Shown in pieces: positions 17,386 through 26,708 of a stretch of 41,779 bases of DNA. The translations under genes and the position numbers were made by a program. Where the stretch lies: NCBI GenBank assembly GCA_964601515.1, contig CAZRNU010000013.1:1-41779 (forward strand). Direction: 5' to 3'. Below the pieces are notes generated by a model, which saw nothing but the letters and a program-made list of their open reading frames with translations, was not told where the DNA came from and made no database searches. The stretch is from PWND01 sp964601515 (GTDB lineage Bacteria > Bacteroidota > Bacteroidia > Bacteroidales > UBA7960). Each line of letters starts with the position of its first letter. The stretch's first letter is position 1.

Positions 17386-18318
17386 TTAATCGATTTCAAC
17401 TAATACCTTCAATTCCGTTTTATTATATCCTGCAAAAACTCCTCTCCCTCCCTTTACATTAGAATAAATATGTATTGGCTCAGAAAAAAAGTCATCAGGG
17501 TAATAATATTCCAAGTCAACATGATACTTATAATAATTCTCATCAGTTTGCAATAATACTAGAGTAACATATCTGTCATCTTCATACGGAACTTCCTCAT
17601 ATTCATCATTATACAAGTATGTTTCTGCTCTAATTAAATACGTTTTCGGACCTTCCCCCTTGCCATGAATATAAGAATTGCCATATGTAGGCCAGAGTTG
17701 CTCTTGGTAATAAACCCATTCCAATGTTCTGTAATCGAAAAACCTTGAATCAAGATATGATGCACTGTAGTAATAAGTTTCTACTGAGCCATTATCATTA
17801 AATGAATATTCGACTTGAAAAGCTCTTTCATACTCATTATATTGTACTACTTTTGCTTCTTTCAATTCAAGTGTCTCGTTTTTGTCGGGCACAAAACATT
17901 CTGCCTCAACACTTTGGCCATCGGGAAGCTCAACCCTTAATACATACCTTTTACCTGCAATAATTGGAAATATATCTGTTGATAATGAATATAGCTTTCT
18001 TTCAGGATAAAATTTAAGATTAGAAAATGCTCCACCTTTTTCAGCGATTTTAACTACCGCATTTTCAATAATTTTTGGATTTGAATGACTCTGATTGCTA
18101 TTTATCGGGTTTGACCATGTGAGCAATGCCATAACTGCAGAGTCGGCAGGGCAAATAAAAGAATGAGCTACGATTTTTGGTTCAGTATCAGGCAGTTCAA
18201 TGTCAGCAACTAAATCTGAACACGCAGGAAAGAGTAACATTAAAACAATGATATAAGCTATTGATTTCAAAAACAGCTTCGCTATATAAATATTAGAGTT
18301 TTGTTTCATCTTTTCCAT
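17386..18318 (-). CDS. DUF4249 lipoprotein, partner of the TonB receptor
   Basis: A 310-residue probable lipoprotein (lipobox-like FPAC, Cys33) that matches the layout of Bacteroidota DUF4249 proteins: an opening beta-sandwich with EPKIVAHSFICPADSAV, a central module with AVVKIAEKG, and a C-terminal domain ending in ELKVLVEID. These proteins are regularly encoded next to a TonB-dependent receptor, as here: it starts 5 bp after the receptor stop. By analogy with SusC/SusD pairs it may be a surface or periplasmic lid or ligand-binding subunit, but its biochemical role is not established. ATG at 18309 is an alternative start. Family assignment is from motif memory. Confidence 0.72.
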   Translation of the reverse strand: MEKMKQNSNIYIAKLFLKSIAYIIVLMLLFPACSDLVADIELPDTEPKIVAHSFICPADSAVMALLTWSNPINSNQSHSNPKIIENAVVKIAEKGGAFSNLKFYPERKLYSLSTDIFPIIAGKRYVLRVELPDGQSVEAECFVPDKNETLELKEAKVVQYNEYERAFQVEYSFNDNGSVETYYYSASYLDSRFFDYRTLEWVYYQEQLWPTYGNSYIHGKGEGPKTYLIRAETYLYNDEYEEVPYEDDRYVTLVLLQTDENYYKYHVDLEYYYPDDFFSEPIHIYSNVKGGRGVFAGYNKTELKVLVEID

Positions 18319-18323
18319 AGCAT

Positions 18324-20741
18324 TTAAAATTTATAATTAACAGAAAGTGATGGCAAAATCGGAAAAACAGAAACCTGTCTTAAAACCCTTTGATTAGAAT
18401 CATCATATCCCATATAATAGAAGTATGGATTTTTCCTATTATATAGATTATAAACTCCTATCTCAAAAGTTCTTTCAATCAAGTGTTGTTTAATGTATCG
18501 TTTCTTTTTAAACTGCACGCCTAAGTCCATTCTGTGGTATGGAGCTGCTCTATAACTGTTTTTGTCGCCATAATCACTAATCCAGTTATATCCGGAAAAT
18601 TGGAAAGGAGTTCCATTTTGATCAAAAAAGTTATCATAATAATACGGCGCTGAAGTTCCAAGTGGGTTATGCGTAACTAGTGCATATTCTCCTGTAGGTA
18701 AAGTGATTGCATTTCCGGTAGAATATACCCAAGTAGCAGATATTTGGATATTGGGTAAAAATTCGTATATCCCAACTAGAGAGATATCGTGTCTGCTATC
18801 ATATCTTGCCCAAAATTTCTGACCATTGTTTACATCATCAAACTGCAATTGAGTCCACGACAATGTATATCCTATCCAACCCGAAAATTTACCTGCTTTT
18901 TTCTGAATAAAAAGCTCCCCCCCATACGACCAAGCTTGCCCGGAGGTTATATTTTCTTCCCAGGAAACTTCTTCTGCATTAGATGGGTCGTCAATCAGCA
19001 TAAAAGAGGCTCCCTCTTTATAACCAATTGTATTGTTAGATTTTTTATAATATCCTTCAATTGAGACCTCTATGCTTTGATCAAGAAAGTCTTTGGCAAT
19101 GCCGGATGCAACCTGCCATGTTTGTTGAGGAGCAATATTCTTAGTTGAAGGAACCCATAAATCTGTAGGCAAACCTATCCCGGTGGGGCTTAACAAATGA
19201 ACATATTGGTTCATCAAAGCATAAGAACCTTTCCATGCAAGGTCGTCCAGAATTTTTACAACCGTTGAAAACCTAGGCTCAGGCCCAAAATAATGCTTAT
19301 CTTCATGAACAAAATGACTAAGCCTAAAACCTGGATGAACAATTATTCTCTCTCCTATTTTAATTTCATCCTCAACATATAGTCCTGATTCAACAACATC
19401 AATATTTTTTACTTCGCTAGTAAACTCATTGAAATAATCATCTCTCATAACAAATGCGCTAGGAGTAAATCTGTGGTAAGTTGACTGTAATCCGAATCTG
19501 ACAAGATTAGATGGATTAGGGTGCCAGCTCATATCAGTTTTTGCTCCAAAATCTTGTATTCCGGAAGAATAAGATAGTTGATATTTGTAGCCTTCAAATG
19601 TTTGATCCATGAATATTTTCAAAGTATAATCGCTAAAAATAAAACTTTGATTTGCAAAAAACCTTTCCGAAATAAGCCTGTTCCACCTTAGCGTTGTGGT
19701 AGCATTTTGCCAATATAGGCCTGCTCCAAATGAATTCGAGCCGCTTTCCATTTCAGTAAAAAACTTATCCCTGCCAAAATATCCGCTTAGGAATATTTTA
19801 TTTTTTCTATCGATATCGTAATTCAGCTTTGCATTCAAATCATAAAAGAAATATCCGACTGTAGCTTCCGACGACATAAAAGGTCTCATCAAAACATCAA
19901 GATACGTTCTACGACCTGATATAAGGAAAGAAGCTTTGTCTTTTAATATGGGTCCTTCAAGCAATAATCTACTTGCAATTATACCTATGCCGGCCTCACC
20001 AGAATATTTTTGTTTGTTTCCGTCTTTCATATTTATATCCAAAACTGAAGAAAGCCTTCCCCCAAATCTGGCAGGAAAACCCCCTTTATAGAGCTGCACA
20101 TTTTTAATAGCATCTCCGTTAAAAACAGAAAAGAAACCAAACAAATGACTAGCATTATAAACAATTGCATCATCAAGTATTATGAGGTTTTGATCAGGGC
20201 CCCCTCCTCTAACATAATAACCACTACTACCTTCTCCGCCTTGCTTAACTCCGGGAAGAAGCTGAATTATCTTAAAAACATCTTTTTCACCTAAAAGAGA
20301 AGGAATGGCTTTTACATTTTGGATAGGCACCTCAATCCTCGACATCTGGGCTGTATTGCTAATTCTGTCAACTTTATCAGATTCGACAACAACTTCTGAA
20401 AGAGAAATAACAGGCTCCAATTCAATATCTAACGTTATATTCCTATTCAGAAATACTTTCTCTGTAATGCTTTGATATCCAACATAAGAGAAAACTATCT
20501 CTATTGAATCTGAAGGCAAGGTGATGGAATAAAAACCATAATTATTTGTTGTAGTACCACTTCGAATTTTACTAATGTAAACATTAACGCCGATCAGAGT
20601 TTCCTTGCTGCCTTTTTCATAAACATACCCACTAATAGTATGCCTTTGAGCTGTTTGAGATTTTACCTCTACAGAATAAAGGAGCAGAAAAGAAATAAGA
20701 AAAAAGCAAATTATAGCTTTTAAATAAATATGTTTCAACAT
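18324..20741 (-). CDS. TonB-dependent outer-membrane receptor
   Basis: An 805-residue outer-membrane transporter. I use ATG 20741 because it gives a proper signal peptide (1-28, ending VEVKSQ); the frame runs 31 codons further upstream but without a signal. A carboxypeptidase-regulatory-like domain (about 36-118, ISGYVYEKGSKETLIGVNVY) is followed by the plug (about 140-240) with YYVRGGGPDQN, a variant of the phylum's RGG plug motif, and FPARFGGRLSSVLDI. The beta-barrel fills the rest and ends in the terminal aromatic of SVNYKF. It imports an unknown substrate with energy from TonB-ExbBD. The DUF4249 lipoprotein follows 5 bp downstream, so the pair forms an operon. The ligand is not indicated by the sequence. 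Confidence 0.9.
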   Translation of the reverse strand: MLKHIYLKAIICFFLISFLLLYSVEVKSQTAQRHTISGYVYEKGSKETLIGVNVYISKIRSGTTTNNYGFYSITLPSDSIEIVFSYVGYQSITEKVFLNRNITLDIELEPVISLSEVVVESDKVDRISNTAQMSRIEVPIQNVKAIPSLLGEKDVFKIIQLLPGVKQGGEGSSGYYVRGGGPDQNLIILDDAIVYNASHLFGFFSVFNGDAIKNVQLYKGGFPARFGGRLSSVLDINMKDGNKQKYSGEAGIGIIASRLLLEGPILKDKASFLISGRRTYLDVLMRPFMSSEATVGYFFYDLNAKLNYDIDRKNKIFLSGYFGRDKFFTEMESGSNSFGAGLYWQNATTTLRWNRLISERFFANQSFIFSDYTLKIFMDQTFEGYKYQLSYSSGIQDFGAKTDMSWHPNPSNLVRFGLQSTYHRFTPSAFVMRDDYFNEFTSEVKNIDVVESGLYVEDEIKIGERIIVHPGFRLSHFVHEDKHYFGPEPRFSTVVKILDDLAWKGSYALMNQYVHLLSPTGIGLPTDLWVPSTKNIAPQQTWQVASGIAKDFLDQSIEVSIEGYYKKSNNTIGYKEGASFMLIDDPSNAEEVSWEENITSGQAWSYGGELFIQKKAGKFSGWIGYTLSWTQLQFDDVNNGQKFWARYDSRHDISLVGIYEFLPNIQISATWVYSTGNAITLPTGEYALVTHNPLGTSAPYYYDNFFDQNGTPFQFSGYNWISDYGDKNSYRAAPYHRMDLGVQFKKKRYIKQHLIERTFEIGVYNLYNRKNPYFYYMGYDDSNQRVLRQVSVFPILPSLSVNYKF

Positions 20742-20825
20742 AATTTTTTTTGCAAATATCGAAAAATAATTATTGAATTTATTAATGCATGAAAAAAAAA
20801 GTCGGCAGCTGAGAAAAATTCTCCC

Positions 20826-20855
20826 AACTGCCAACTGCCAAATGTCGACTTACGA
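20826..20855. repeat. Heptamer array directly after the S46 peptidase stop
   Basis: Read on the minus strand, the TAG stop (20856-20858) is followed by TC GTAAGTC, GACATTT, GGCAGTT, GGCAGTT in register. GTAAGTC and GGCAGTT belong to the same unit family as the array at 13316-13371. Further diverged copies (GTCGGCAGCT) lie at 20801-20810. Confidence 0.8.
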
Positions 20856-23018
20856 CTATTTTACAATATTCATTTCATCCAGCAGATATCCTGCACCTGC
20901 AAATTTGTCAATTATAAACAGAATGTATCTTGCGTCAACATTAATAGTGCGTTGAACAGCCGGTTCAAATAAGATATCGCCGCTCATAGCTTCCCAGTTG
21001 CCGTCAAAAGCCAGACCGATTAAATGTCCATCGCCATTAATAACCGGACTTCCTGAATTACCACCTGTAATATCATTATTTGAAATAAAATTTACATATA
21101 AAACACCATTTTCAGCATAATCGCCATAATCTTTTTTCTCAAATAGCTCTTTCAATTTTGCAGGAACAACAAACTCGTGATGCGTTGGATCTTCCTTTTC
21201 CATAATACCCTCAATGGTAGTAAGGTAGTGATAATATACTGCATCGGCCGGATAGTATCCACCAACTGACCCATAAGTAAATCTCATTGTCGAATTAGCA
21301 TCCGGATAAAAATTCATATCCGGTTTCATTTCCATTAATCCTTTCAAGAAGAGCCTTTCAGCTTTAGCTCGCATAACTTGATATTGATCTAAAGATTCCG
21401 AAACTTCATCAACTTTTTCGGAAGTTGCCACAAATACCTTGTACGCCCAGTCTTTTCTAACAATTTCAGTATCAGGACTTTCAATAAATGCATTGAGTTT
21501 ATTAATATCTGCGAACACAGAATTTGCATAAACAAAATCAGCAAATTTGTTAAAATCGTTGTTGAATTCTCTCACAATATCTTTAAATATATCAGGCATT
21601 AGTTGAGGAGAAATGTTTTCATAATACATTTCCATCATGGCAGCCCAAAGCTTTCTGTCAACATCAAGATCAAGATTTTCATACATTCTTTCTGCTGAAG
21701 CTTTTAGCCTTTGGGCATGCATTTCAATTCTTTCCGGAGAATCTGCATTTTCATCTAAAGAGCTCAAAAACCTCTCCCCCATTTGCAGAAGGCGATATAA
21801 TTCAGGACCTGTTGATAATGCTTCAGAATGTATAAACAAAAATGATTGTGTCTTTCTTTCACCGGCGTACGATTCTTCAAATAATTTCATTGTAGAGCCA
21901 TATTCAGTTTTTCTTTTTTTGTCTTTATTTACCCATTCCACAAATTCACGTTCTAGTTCCCTTTTTTTATCGGCAACTTTATGCTTTTTGAGAGCCTGAC
22001 TCATTCCTATGAAATTTTTCCAGAAATTTGCAATCCGGGCATGCTTGGAAGCATATTGAATTCTAACTTTATCACTCTTAAGCATAGCCTCTTCCATAAT
22101 GTCAAGTTTCTTTCTTCGAATATCTATTCTAATAGGATACATCATTTCAAGATTGTATTCAATTCCATAAGAGGTAAGATATCTTTCAGTTCTGCCCGGA
22201 TATCCGAATATCATAGCAAAATCATCTTCTTTAACTCCTTTTAAAGAAATCGGAAGAAAATGTTTGGGTTTGAGAGGAATGTTTTCTTTAGCATAATCGG
22301 CCGGTTTTCCATCAGGGCCTGTATATACTCTAAAAAGAGCAAAGTCGCCTGTATGACGAGGCCACATCCAGTTGTCAGTGTCACCTCCAAATTTACCTAT
22401 AGAATTAGGTGGAGTTCCAACAAGCCTAACATCTGTATAGTCTTCATATAGGAATAAATAATAAAAATTGCCTGCATACAATGACCTAACGTTGGCTCTG
22501 TAGTGAGTTCCTTCAATAGCTTTAGCCGTTAATTCTCTGGAGCGTGCATTAATAATAGAATCCCTATGGTCTTCTGTTATATTTGATTTAATGCCATCAA
22601 GAATCTTAGCTGTAACATCTTCAACATTTACAAGAAACCTCACATATAATCCCGGATTTGGCAATTCTTCTTCTAGGCTCATTGCCCAGAAGCCATTATT
22701 CAAATAATCATTTTCAAGAGAAGAATGCGACTGAATTTGTCCATAACCACAATGGTGGTTTGTTAATATTAAGCCCTTGTCTGAGATTATTTCACCGGTG
22801 CAAAACCCTCCAAAGCTCACAATAGCATCTTTAAGAGATGTTTCCGTGAAACTAAACATTTGTTCGGGAGTAATATTCAACCCCATATCCGACATCTCAT
22901 TAAAGAGCATTTTAGGAATAAGAAAAGGAGGCCACATGCCCTCATCGGCTTTAGATGCAGGCATTAGCATCACAAAAGCAACAACAAAACTTAGTAGAAT
23001 TTTCTTAATCATTTTCAT
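20856..23018 (-). CDS. dpp7: S46 family dipeptidyl-peptidase, DPP7 type
   Basis: A 720-residue exported serine peptidase that removes dipeptides from the N-termini of peptides in the periplasm. I start at ATG 23018 (MKMIKKILLSF), which gives a signal peptide ending ASKA and then DEGMWPP, the normal mature start of S46 enzymes; an upstream ATG at 23048 would overlap the neighbouring gene. The catalytic parts are NHHCGYG (His about 88-89), DNWMWPRHTGDF (215-226) and GNSGSP with Ser655. Position 673 is Gly (LAFDGNWEAMSGD). In Porphyromonas DPP11, Arg at this position selects acidic P1 residues, while Gly marks DPP7, which prefers hydrophobic P1. The length equals that of DPP11/DPP7. The enzyme would complement the M14 and C69 peptidases in this window. 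Confidence 0.92.
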   Translation of the reverse strand: MKMIKKILLSFVVAFVMLMPASKADEGMWPPFLIPKMLFNEMSDMGLNITPEQMFSFTETSLKDAIVSFGGFCTGEIISDKGLILTNHHCGYGQIQSHSSLENDYLNNGFWAMSLEEELPNPGLYVRFLVNVEDVTAKILDGIKSNITEDHRDSIINARSRELTAKAIEGTHYRANVRSLYAGNFYYLFLYEDYTDVRLVGTPPNSIGKFGGDTDNWMWPRHTGDFALFRVYTGPDGKPADYAKENIPLKPKHFLPISLKGVKEDDFAMIFGYPGRTERYLTSYGIEYNLEMMYPIRIDIRRKKLDIMEEAMLKSDKVRIQYASKHARIANFWKNFIGMSQALKKHKVADKKRELEREFVEWVNKDKKRKTEYGSTMKLFEESYAGERKTQSFLFIHSEALSTGPELYRLLQMGERFLSSLDENADSPERIEMHAQRLKASAERMYENLDLDVDRKLWAAMMEMYYENISPQLMPDIFKDIVREFNNDFNKFADFVYANSVFADINKLNAFIESPDTEIVRKDWAYKVFVATSEKVDEVSESLDQYQVMRAKAERLFLKGLMEMKPDMNFYPDANSTMRFTYGSVGGYYPADAVYYHYLTTIEGIMEKEDPTHHEFVVPAKLKELFEKKDYGDYAENGVLYVNFISNNDITGGNSGSPVINGDGHLIGLAFDGNWEAMSGDILFEPAVQRTINVDARYILFIIDKFAGAGYLLDEMNIVK

Positions 23019-23044
23019 AAAATTTAGTATGTTAGTAAAACTTA

Positions 23045-24136
23045 TCAAATATATTTATCACCATTATTAAGTTTAATGTCATTAACAAATTTTCTTATTT
23101 GGCCTTCCTGTGATTTTTTGCAAATCATCAAAACATTATCAGATTCTGCAACGATAAAATCATCCAAGCCTTGTATCAAAACCATTTTATCTTTAGGCAT
23201 TGTAATGATGCAATTCTTTGAATCATAAACTAAAATATTATTTCCACATATTGCATTATTGGAAGAATCTTTCGTCCTATGCTCAAAAAGAGCTCTCCAA
23301 GAACCAAGGTCAGACCATCCTAGATCGCTAATAAATACAAAAACATTTTCAGCTTTTTCCATTATAGCATAATCTATAGAAATACTTTTGCAAGCCTCAT
23401 AGGCAGTTTTCATATAATCCCATTCACTATTTGTATTATAATGAGGTATAGCATCTTTAAAAATGAAGTTCAGTTCGGGTTGATACTTTTCAAAAGCATT
23501 AATTATTGTTTTGGCAGACCAAACAAATATTCCGCTATTCCAAAGAAAATCACCACTTTGAATAAATGATTCAGCTAATTCTTTATTGGGCTTTTCGGTA
23601 AATGTTTTTACCTTCTTCATTCGTGTGTCTTCCTTGTTAATAGAATCCTGAATATATTGAATATAACCATATTCAGTATCAGGTCGAGATGGAGTAATGC
23701 CGAGAGTAATAAGCTTGTTGCTGCCTTTAGAAGCCTTAAGAGCAGTAGCAACTATCTCGCAAAAGGCATCTTCTTTTAAAATTATATGATCGGATGGTGA
23801 TACGACCATGTTTGCATCAGGATTTGCGGTGTAAATTTTATAGGCTGCATAAGCAATGCAAGGTGCTGTATTTTTTCTTGTTGGTTCGCAAAAAATGTTT
23901 TCATTGCAAATTTCAGGTATTTGTTCCTTAACAAGAGTTTTGTAATTTTTATTTGTAATAATGTAAATGTTTTCCGGTGGGCATAGAGTGAGGAATCTCT
24001 CATATGTTTGCCTAATTAAGCTTTTGCCTGTTCCAAGGATGTCGATAAATTGTTTTGGTTTAGCATCGCGACTCATTGGCCAAAATCTTTCTCCGGCACC
24101 GCCTGCCATAATTACTACCACATTATTGTTATCCAT
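23045..24136 (-). CDS. manC: Mannose-1-phosphate guanylyltransferase
   Basis: A 363-residue cytoplasmic nucleotidyltransferase making GDP-mannose from mannose-1-phosphate and GTP, for surface polysaccharide or glycan synthesis. It has the pyrophosphorylase signature AGGAGERFWPMSRDAKPKQF (11-30), VSPSDH, FTEKPN and FLWNSGIFVW, all typical of GDP-mannose pyrophosphorylases. It is the short form without the C-terminal cupin isomerase domain. It lies 17 bp downstream of the SprT-like gene on the same strand and 26 bp upstream of the S46 peptidase start. No other sugar-nucleotide genes are near. Confidence 0.9.
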   Translation of the reverse strand: MDNNNVVVIMAGGAGERFWPMSRDAKPKQFIDILGTGKSLIRQTYERFLTLCPPENIYIITNKNYKTLVKEQIPEICNENIFCEPTRKNTAPCIAYAAYKIYTANPDANMVVSPSDHIILKEDAFCEIVATALKASKGSNKLITLGITPSRPDTEYGYIQYIQDSINKEDTRMKKVKTFTEKPNKELAESFIQSGDFLWNSGIFVWSAKTIINAFEKYQPELNFIFKDAIPHYNTNSEWDYMKTAYEACKSISIDYAIMEKAENVFVFISDLGWSDLGSWRALFEHRTKDSSNNAICGNNILVYDSKNCIITMPKDKMVLIQGLDDFIVAESDNVLMICKKSQEGQIRKFVNDIKLNNGDKYI

Positions 24137-24153
24137 GGGTTTTATACTTTAAA

Positions 24154-24795
24154 TTAACTCACCAAACATAATTGATTTTCCATTACCGACAAAGGATAAA
24201 TTTCAGCAAGTGGATGAAAAAGGAACCATCGTTTTGTTTTAACACATTTGCACCTATACCTTGTTCTTATCTTTGCTTCTTTTTGAAATAGCCTTCCTGA
24301 TGGAATAGTAAACATAGCACCTTCAGGTAAATCTCCAATATAAACATTGTTACTTTCGGGCTGACTAATTTTCTTGAGGTATTTCCACAAGTTATGGTCG
24401 CTCGCAAATGTAGCTTTAGGCTTAAAGGAGAATTTATACAATAACTCATTCATTTCTTCATTAAAACAATTTTTATTAAGAAAATCTCGAATAAGCTCTC
24501 CATAGAATGCTTTCCACTCTTTGCCATGGGGGCTCGCCGACTTTTTAAAATTGTGCCACACCATTAAATGTGCAAGTTCATGAAGAAATACTAAAAGAAA
24601 AAAATCAGGAGGTAGATTTCCATTAACTGATATTTTATGAGATTTTGAATTCTTTTGCGGAGGCATATAATCGCCTAACTTTGTTTTACGTGATGACGTA
24701 ATGCGAAGAGTAATGTTAAAGTCATGAATAAACTTAAAAATAACTTCCACGGCCTCAGCAGGCAAATGCTTATATAATCTCTGAAGATGATTCAA
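24154..24795 (-). CDS. SprT-like zinc metalloprotein
   Basis: A 213-residue protein with the HExxH zinc motif in FLHELAHLMVWH (about residues 92-103), followed by PHGKEW with another conserved His, as in the SprT family (bacterial relatives of the Spartan DNA-protein-crosslink protease). The C-terminal part (RYRCKCVKTKRW) has two Cys but not the full zinc-ribbon seen in some SprT proteins. No signal peptide, so cytoplasmic. Its start overlaps the 3' end of the small lipoprotein gene by 26 bp in another frame, so they are probably co-transcribed. The function of bacterial SprT-like proteins is poorly known; protease activity is inferred from the motif only. Confidence 0.8.
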   Translation of the reverse strand: MNHLQRLYKHLPAEAVEVIFKFIHDFNITLRITSSRKTKLGDYMPPQKNSKSHKISVNGNLPPDFFLLVFLHELAHLMVWHNFKKSASPHGKEWKAFYGELIRDFLNKNCFNEEMNELLYKFSFKPKATFASDHNLWKYLKKISQPESNNVYIGDLPEGAMFTIPSGRLFQKEAKIRTRYRCKCVKTKRWFLFHPLAEIYPLSVMENQLCLVS

Positions 24796-24973
24796 TGCTA
24801 TAATCAGTTAATACATCATTATTTGTGTCAATTTCTTCAATATTATAACCCCATGAAGGACAATTACATTTCTTACTATTCTTTTTAACAGAACATGAAG
24901 TTAATACAAACATCAACAATACGAAAGAACAAATAATTATTGTAAATCCTGTATCTTTAATTCTTTTTAACAT
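24770..24973 (-). CDS. Small lipoprotein, function unknown
   Basis: A 67-residue protein with an N-terminal charged segment (MLKRIKD), a hydrophobic stretch (residues 9-24) and the lipobox LTSC (Cys27), so most likely a membrane-anchored lipoprotein. The mature part is about 40 residues, with a Cys-rich KKCNCPSWG and an acidic, Ser-rich tail. A strong TAnnTTTG promoter match lies upstream at 24990-24997. It overlaps the SprT-like gene by 26 bp. The family is not recognised. Confidence 0.65.
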   Translation of the reverse strand: MLKRIKDTGFTIIICSFVLLMFVLTSCSVKKNSKKCNCPSWGYNIEEIDTNNDVLTDYSIESSSEII

Positions 24974-24989
24974 AGTAGAATTGTTTATT

Positions 24990-24997
24990 CAAAAGTA
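24990..24997 (-). promoter_or_regulatory. Candidate promoter for the lipoprotein-sprT-manC-dpp7 run
   Basis: On the minus strand this reads TACTTTTG, an exact TAnnTTTG match, 16 bp before the start codon. It would drive the four minus-strand genes from 24973 to 20856. Confidence 0.5.
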
Positions 24998-25105
24998 TAA
25001 AAAACAACGCATAAAAATTAGATTTTATTTCACTATTTAATTCTTGAAAAATTGCGTAAAAGGTCAAATAATGTGCTTATGATTTAATAAATTATACAAA
25101 TATCA

Positions 25106-25138
25106 TTTTCGAAATTCCAAATTATATGACTAAATTCG
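25106..25138 (+). promoter_or_regulatory. Candidate promoter for mlaE-mlaF
   Basis: TAAATTCG at 25131-25138 is one base off TAnnTTTG, with TTTTCG 19 bp upstream. The start codon is at 25176. Together with the minus-strand site at 24990 this makes the 202-bp gap a divergent promoter region. Confidence 0.4.
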
Positions 25139-25175
25139 CACAAATTCTTTAAGCTTTAATATCAACATAGGTTGT

Positions 25176-25916
25176 ATGAATCTCTTTTATCATTTTGGAA
25201 GTTACTTTATTCTAATGGCCAAAGTATTTAAAAGGCCTGAGAAAGCATCAATTTATATGCGACAGATTATCGTTGAGATGGATAATCTTGGGCTTAAAAG
25301 CATTGGTATTGTTGCAATTATTTCTGTTTTTATGGGAGCTGTTGTTACTATTCAAACAGTTTTTAACATCGACAATCCTTTTATGCCGGTTTATGCAGTT
25401 GGCTACACAACTCGCCAGTCAATAATTCTTGAATTTTCGCCTACTATCATTAGCCTTGTTTTGGCAGGCAAAGTGGGAAGCAGAATATCTTCAGAAATAG
25501 GAACTATGAGAGTTACCGAACAAATTGATGCTCTGGAAATTATGGGAATAAATTCAGCAGGATATTTGATTCTTCCAAAGGTTGTTGCATCTATGATTAT
25601 AAACCCTGTTTTGATTATAATAAGTATGCTTCTAGGAATTCTTGGCGGTTGGTTTGCTGCAGTTTTCGGAGGAATTCTTCCTGAAACACACTACATTATA
25701 GGAATATTGCTCGAATTTTCATTGTATGATGTAACTTATGCTTTAATAAAAACTATAGTTTTTGCCTTTCTGATTGCCACTATTTCAGGTTATTTTGGAT
25801 ATAACACTAAAGGAGGAGCACTGGAAGTTGGACAATCAAGCACCAAAGCTGTTGTCTTCAGCAGTATATTCATTATTTTGTTCAACTTAATTCTTACTCA
25901 AATTCTGTTGGCATGA
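25176..25916 (+). CDS. mlaE: MlaE family ABC transporter permease
   Basis: A 246-residue inner-membrane permease of the MlaE/TrnE family, part of MCE-type transport of phospholipids between inner and outer membranes. Family marks are FMGAVVTIQ (about 51-59), the segment LVLAGKVGSRISSEIGTMRVTEQIDALE (about 93-120) that includes the conserved coupling region with GTMRVTEQIDAL, and five to six hydrophobic segments. It overlaps the ATPase gene by 4 bp (ATGA), so the two are coupled. No MCE-domain protein follows. Confidence 0.9.
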   Translation: MNLFYHFGSYFILMAKVFKRPEKASIYMRQIIVEMDNLGLKSIGIVAIISVFMGAVVTIQTVFNIDNPFMPVYAVGYTTRQSIILEFSPTIISLVLAGKVGSRISSEIGTMRVTEQIDALEIMGINSAGYLILPKVVASMIINPVLIIISMLLGILGGWFAAVFGGILPETHYIIGILLEFSLYDVTYALIKTIVFAFLIATISGYFGYNTKGGALEVGQSSTKAVVFSSIFIILFNLILTQILLA

Positions 25917-26665
25917 TTTCAGTAAAAAATTTATATAAATCATTTGAAGGTAATAGTGTTTTGAAAAATGTTTCTGTAACATTTGAAAAAGGCAAAACAA
26001 ATCTTGTTATAGGGCAAAGCGGTAGCGGGAAAACTGTCTTGATGAAATGTCTTGTAGGATTGGTTGAAGCAGACAAAGGCCAAATACTTTATGACGATCT
26101 GGATTTTGCCAATTTGTCTTTTTCTGAAAGAAAAGTAATTAGAAAAAACCTTGGTATGTTGTTTCAGGGCGGAGCTTTGTTCGACAGCTTAAATGTTGAA
26201 GAAAATATTATTTTCCCTTTGGATATGTTTACCAACATGACAAAAGATGAAAAAATTGATAGAGCGAACTTTTGTTTAAAAAGAGTAAACCTGGAAAATG
26301 TAAACAAACTTTTTCCGGCAGAACTTAGTGGCGGAATGAAAAAAAGAGTTGCTATTGCAAGGGCTATTGCAAATAATCCGGAATATCTTTTTTGCGATGA
26401 ACCAAACTCAGGTCTGGATCCAAAAACTGCTATCGTTATTGATAATTTGATTAGCGAAATTACAAAAGAGTATAACATGACAACTATTATCAATACTCAT
26501 GACATGAATTCTGTTATGGAAATTGGAGATAAAGTTGCCTTTATCCACTTGGGAGAATTATGGTGGGAAGGTGATAGAAATGCTATTCTCGAAACTGATA
26601 ATAAAGAGCTCAACAATTTTATTTATGCATCTGAATTAATGAGAAAATTGAAAAAGGAGAGTTAG
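25913..26665 (+). CDS. mlaF: MlaF family ABC transporter ATP-binding protein
   Basis: A 250-residue ATPase partner of the preceding MlaE permease. Walker A is GQSGSGKT (34-41), the signature is LSGGM (138-142) within LSGGMKKRVAIARA, Walker B is YLFCDEP (158-164) with NSGLDP, and the H-loop is NTHDMNS. LSGGM with KKRVAIARA is characteristic of MlaF-like ATPases. The gene begins at the ATGA overlap with mlaE. The following MacB/FtsX-like gene starts 43 bp downstream and may be in the same transcript. Confidence 0.9.
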   Translation: MISVKNLYKSFEGNSVLKNVSVTFEKGKTNLVIGQSGSGKTVLMKCLVGLVEADKGQILYDDLDFANLSFSERKVIRKNLGMLFQGGALFDSLNVEENIIFPLDMFTNMTKDEKIDRANFCLKRVNLENVNKLFPAELSGGMKKRVAIARAIANNPEYLFCDEPNSGLDPKTAIVIDNLISEITKEYNMTTIINTHDMNSVMEIGDKVAFIHLGELWWEGDRNAILETDNKELNNFIYASELMRKLKKES

Positions 26666-26708
26666 TCGTTTGACTTTTTAAAGATCTTACTTCTCAAAAA
26701 ACACTATA

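Noticed and set aside
20742..20834. Longer start for the TonB receptor (31 extra residues)
   Set aside because: The extension lacks a signal peptide and would place the true signal sequence internally; ATG 20741 gives a standard one.
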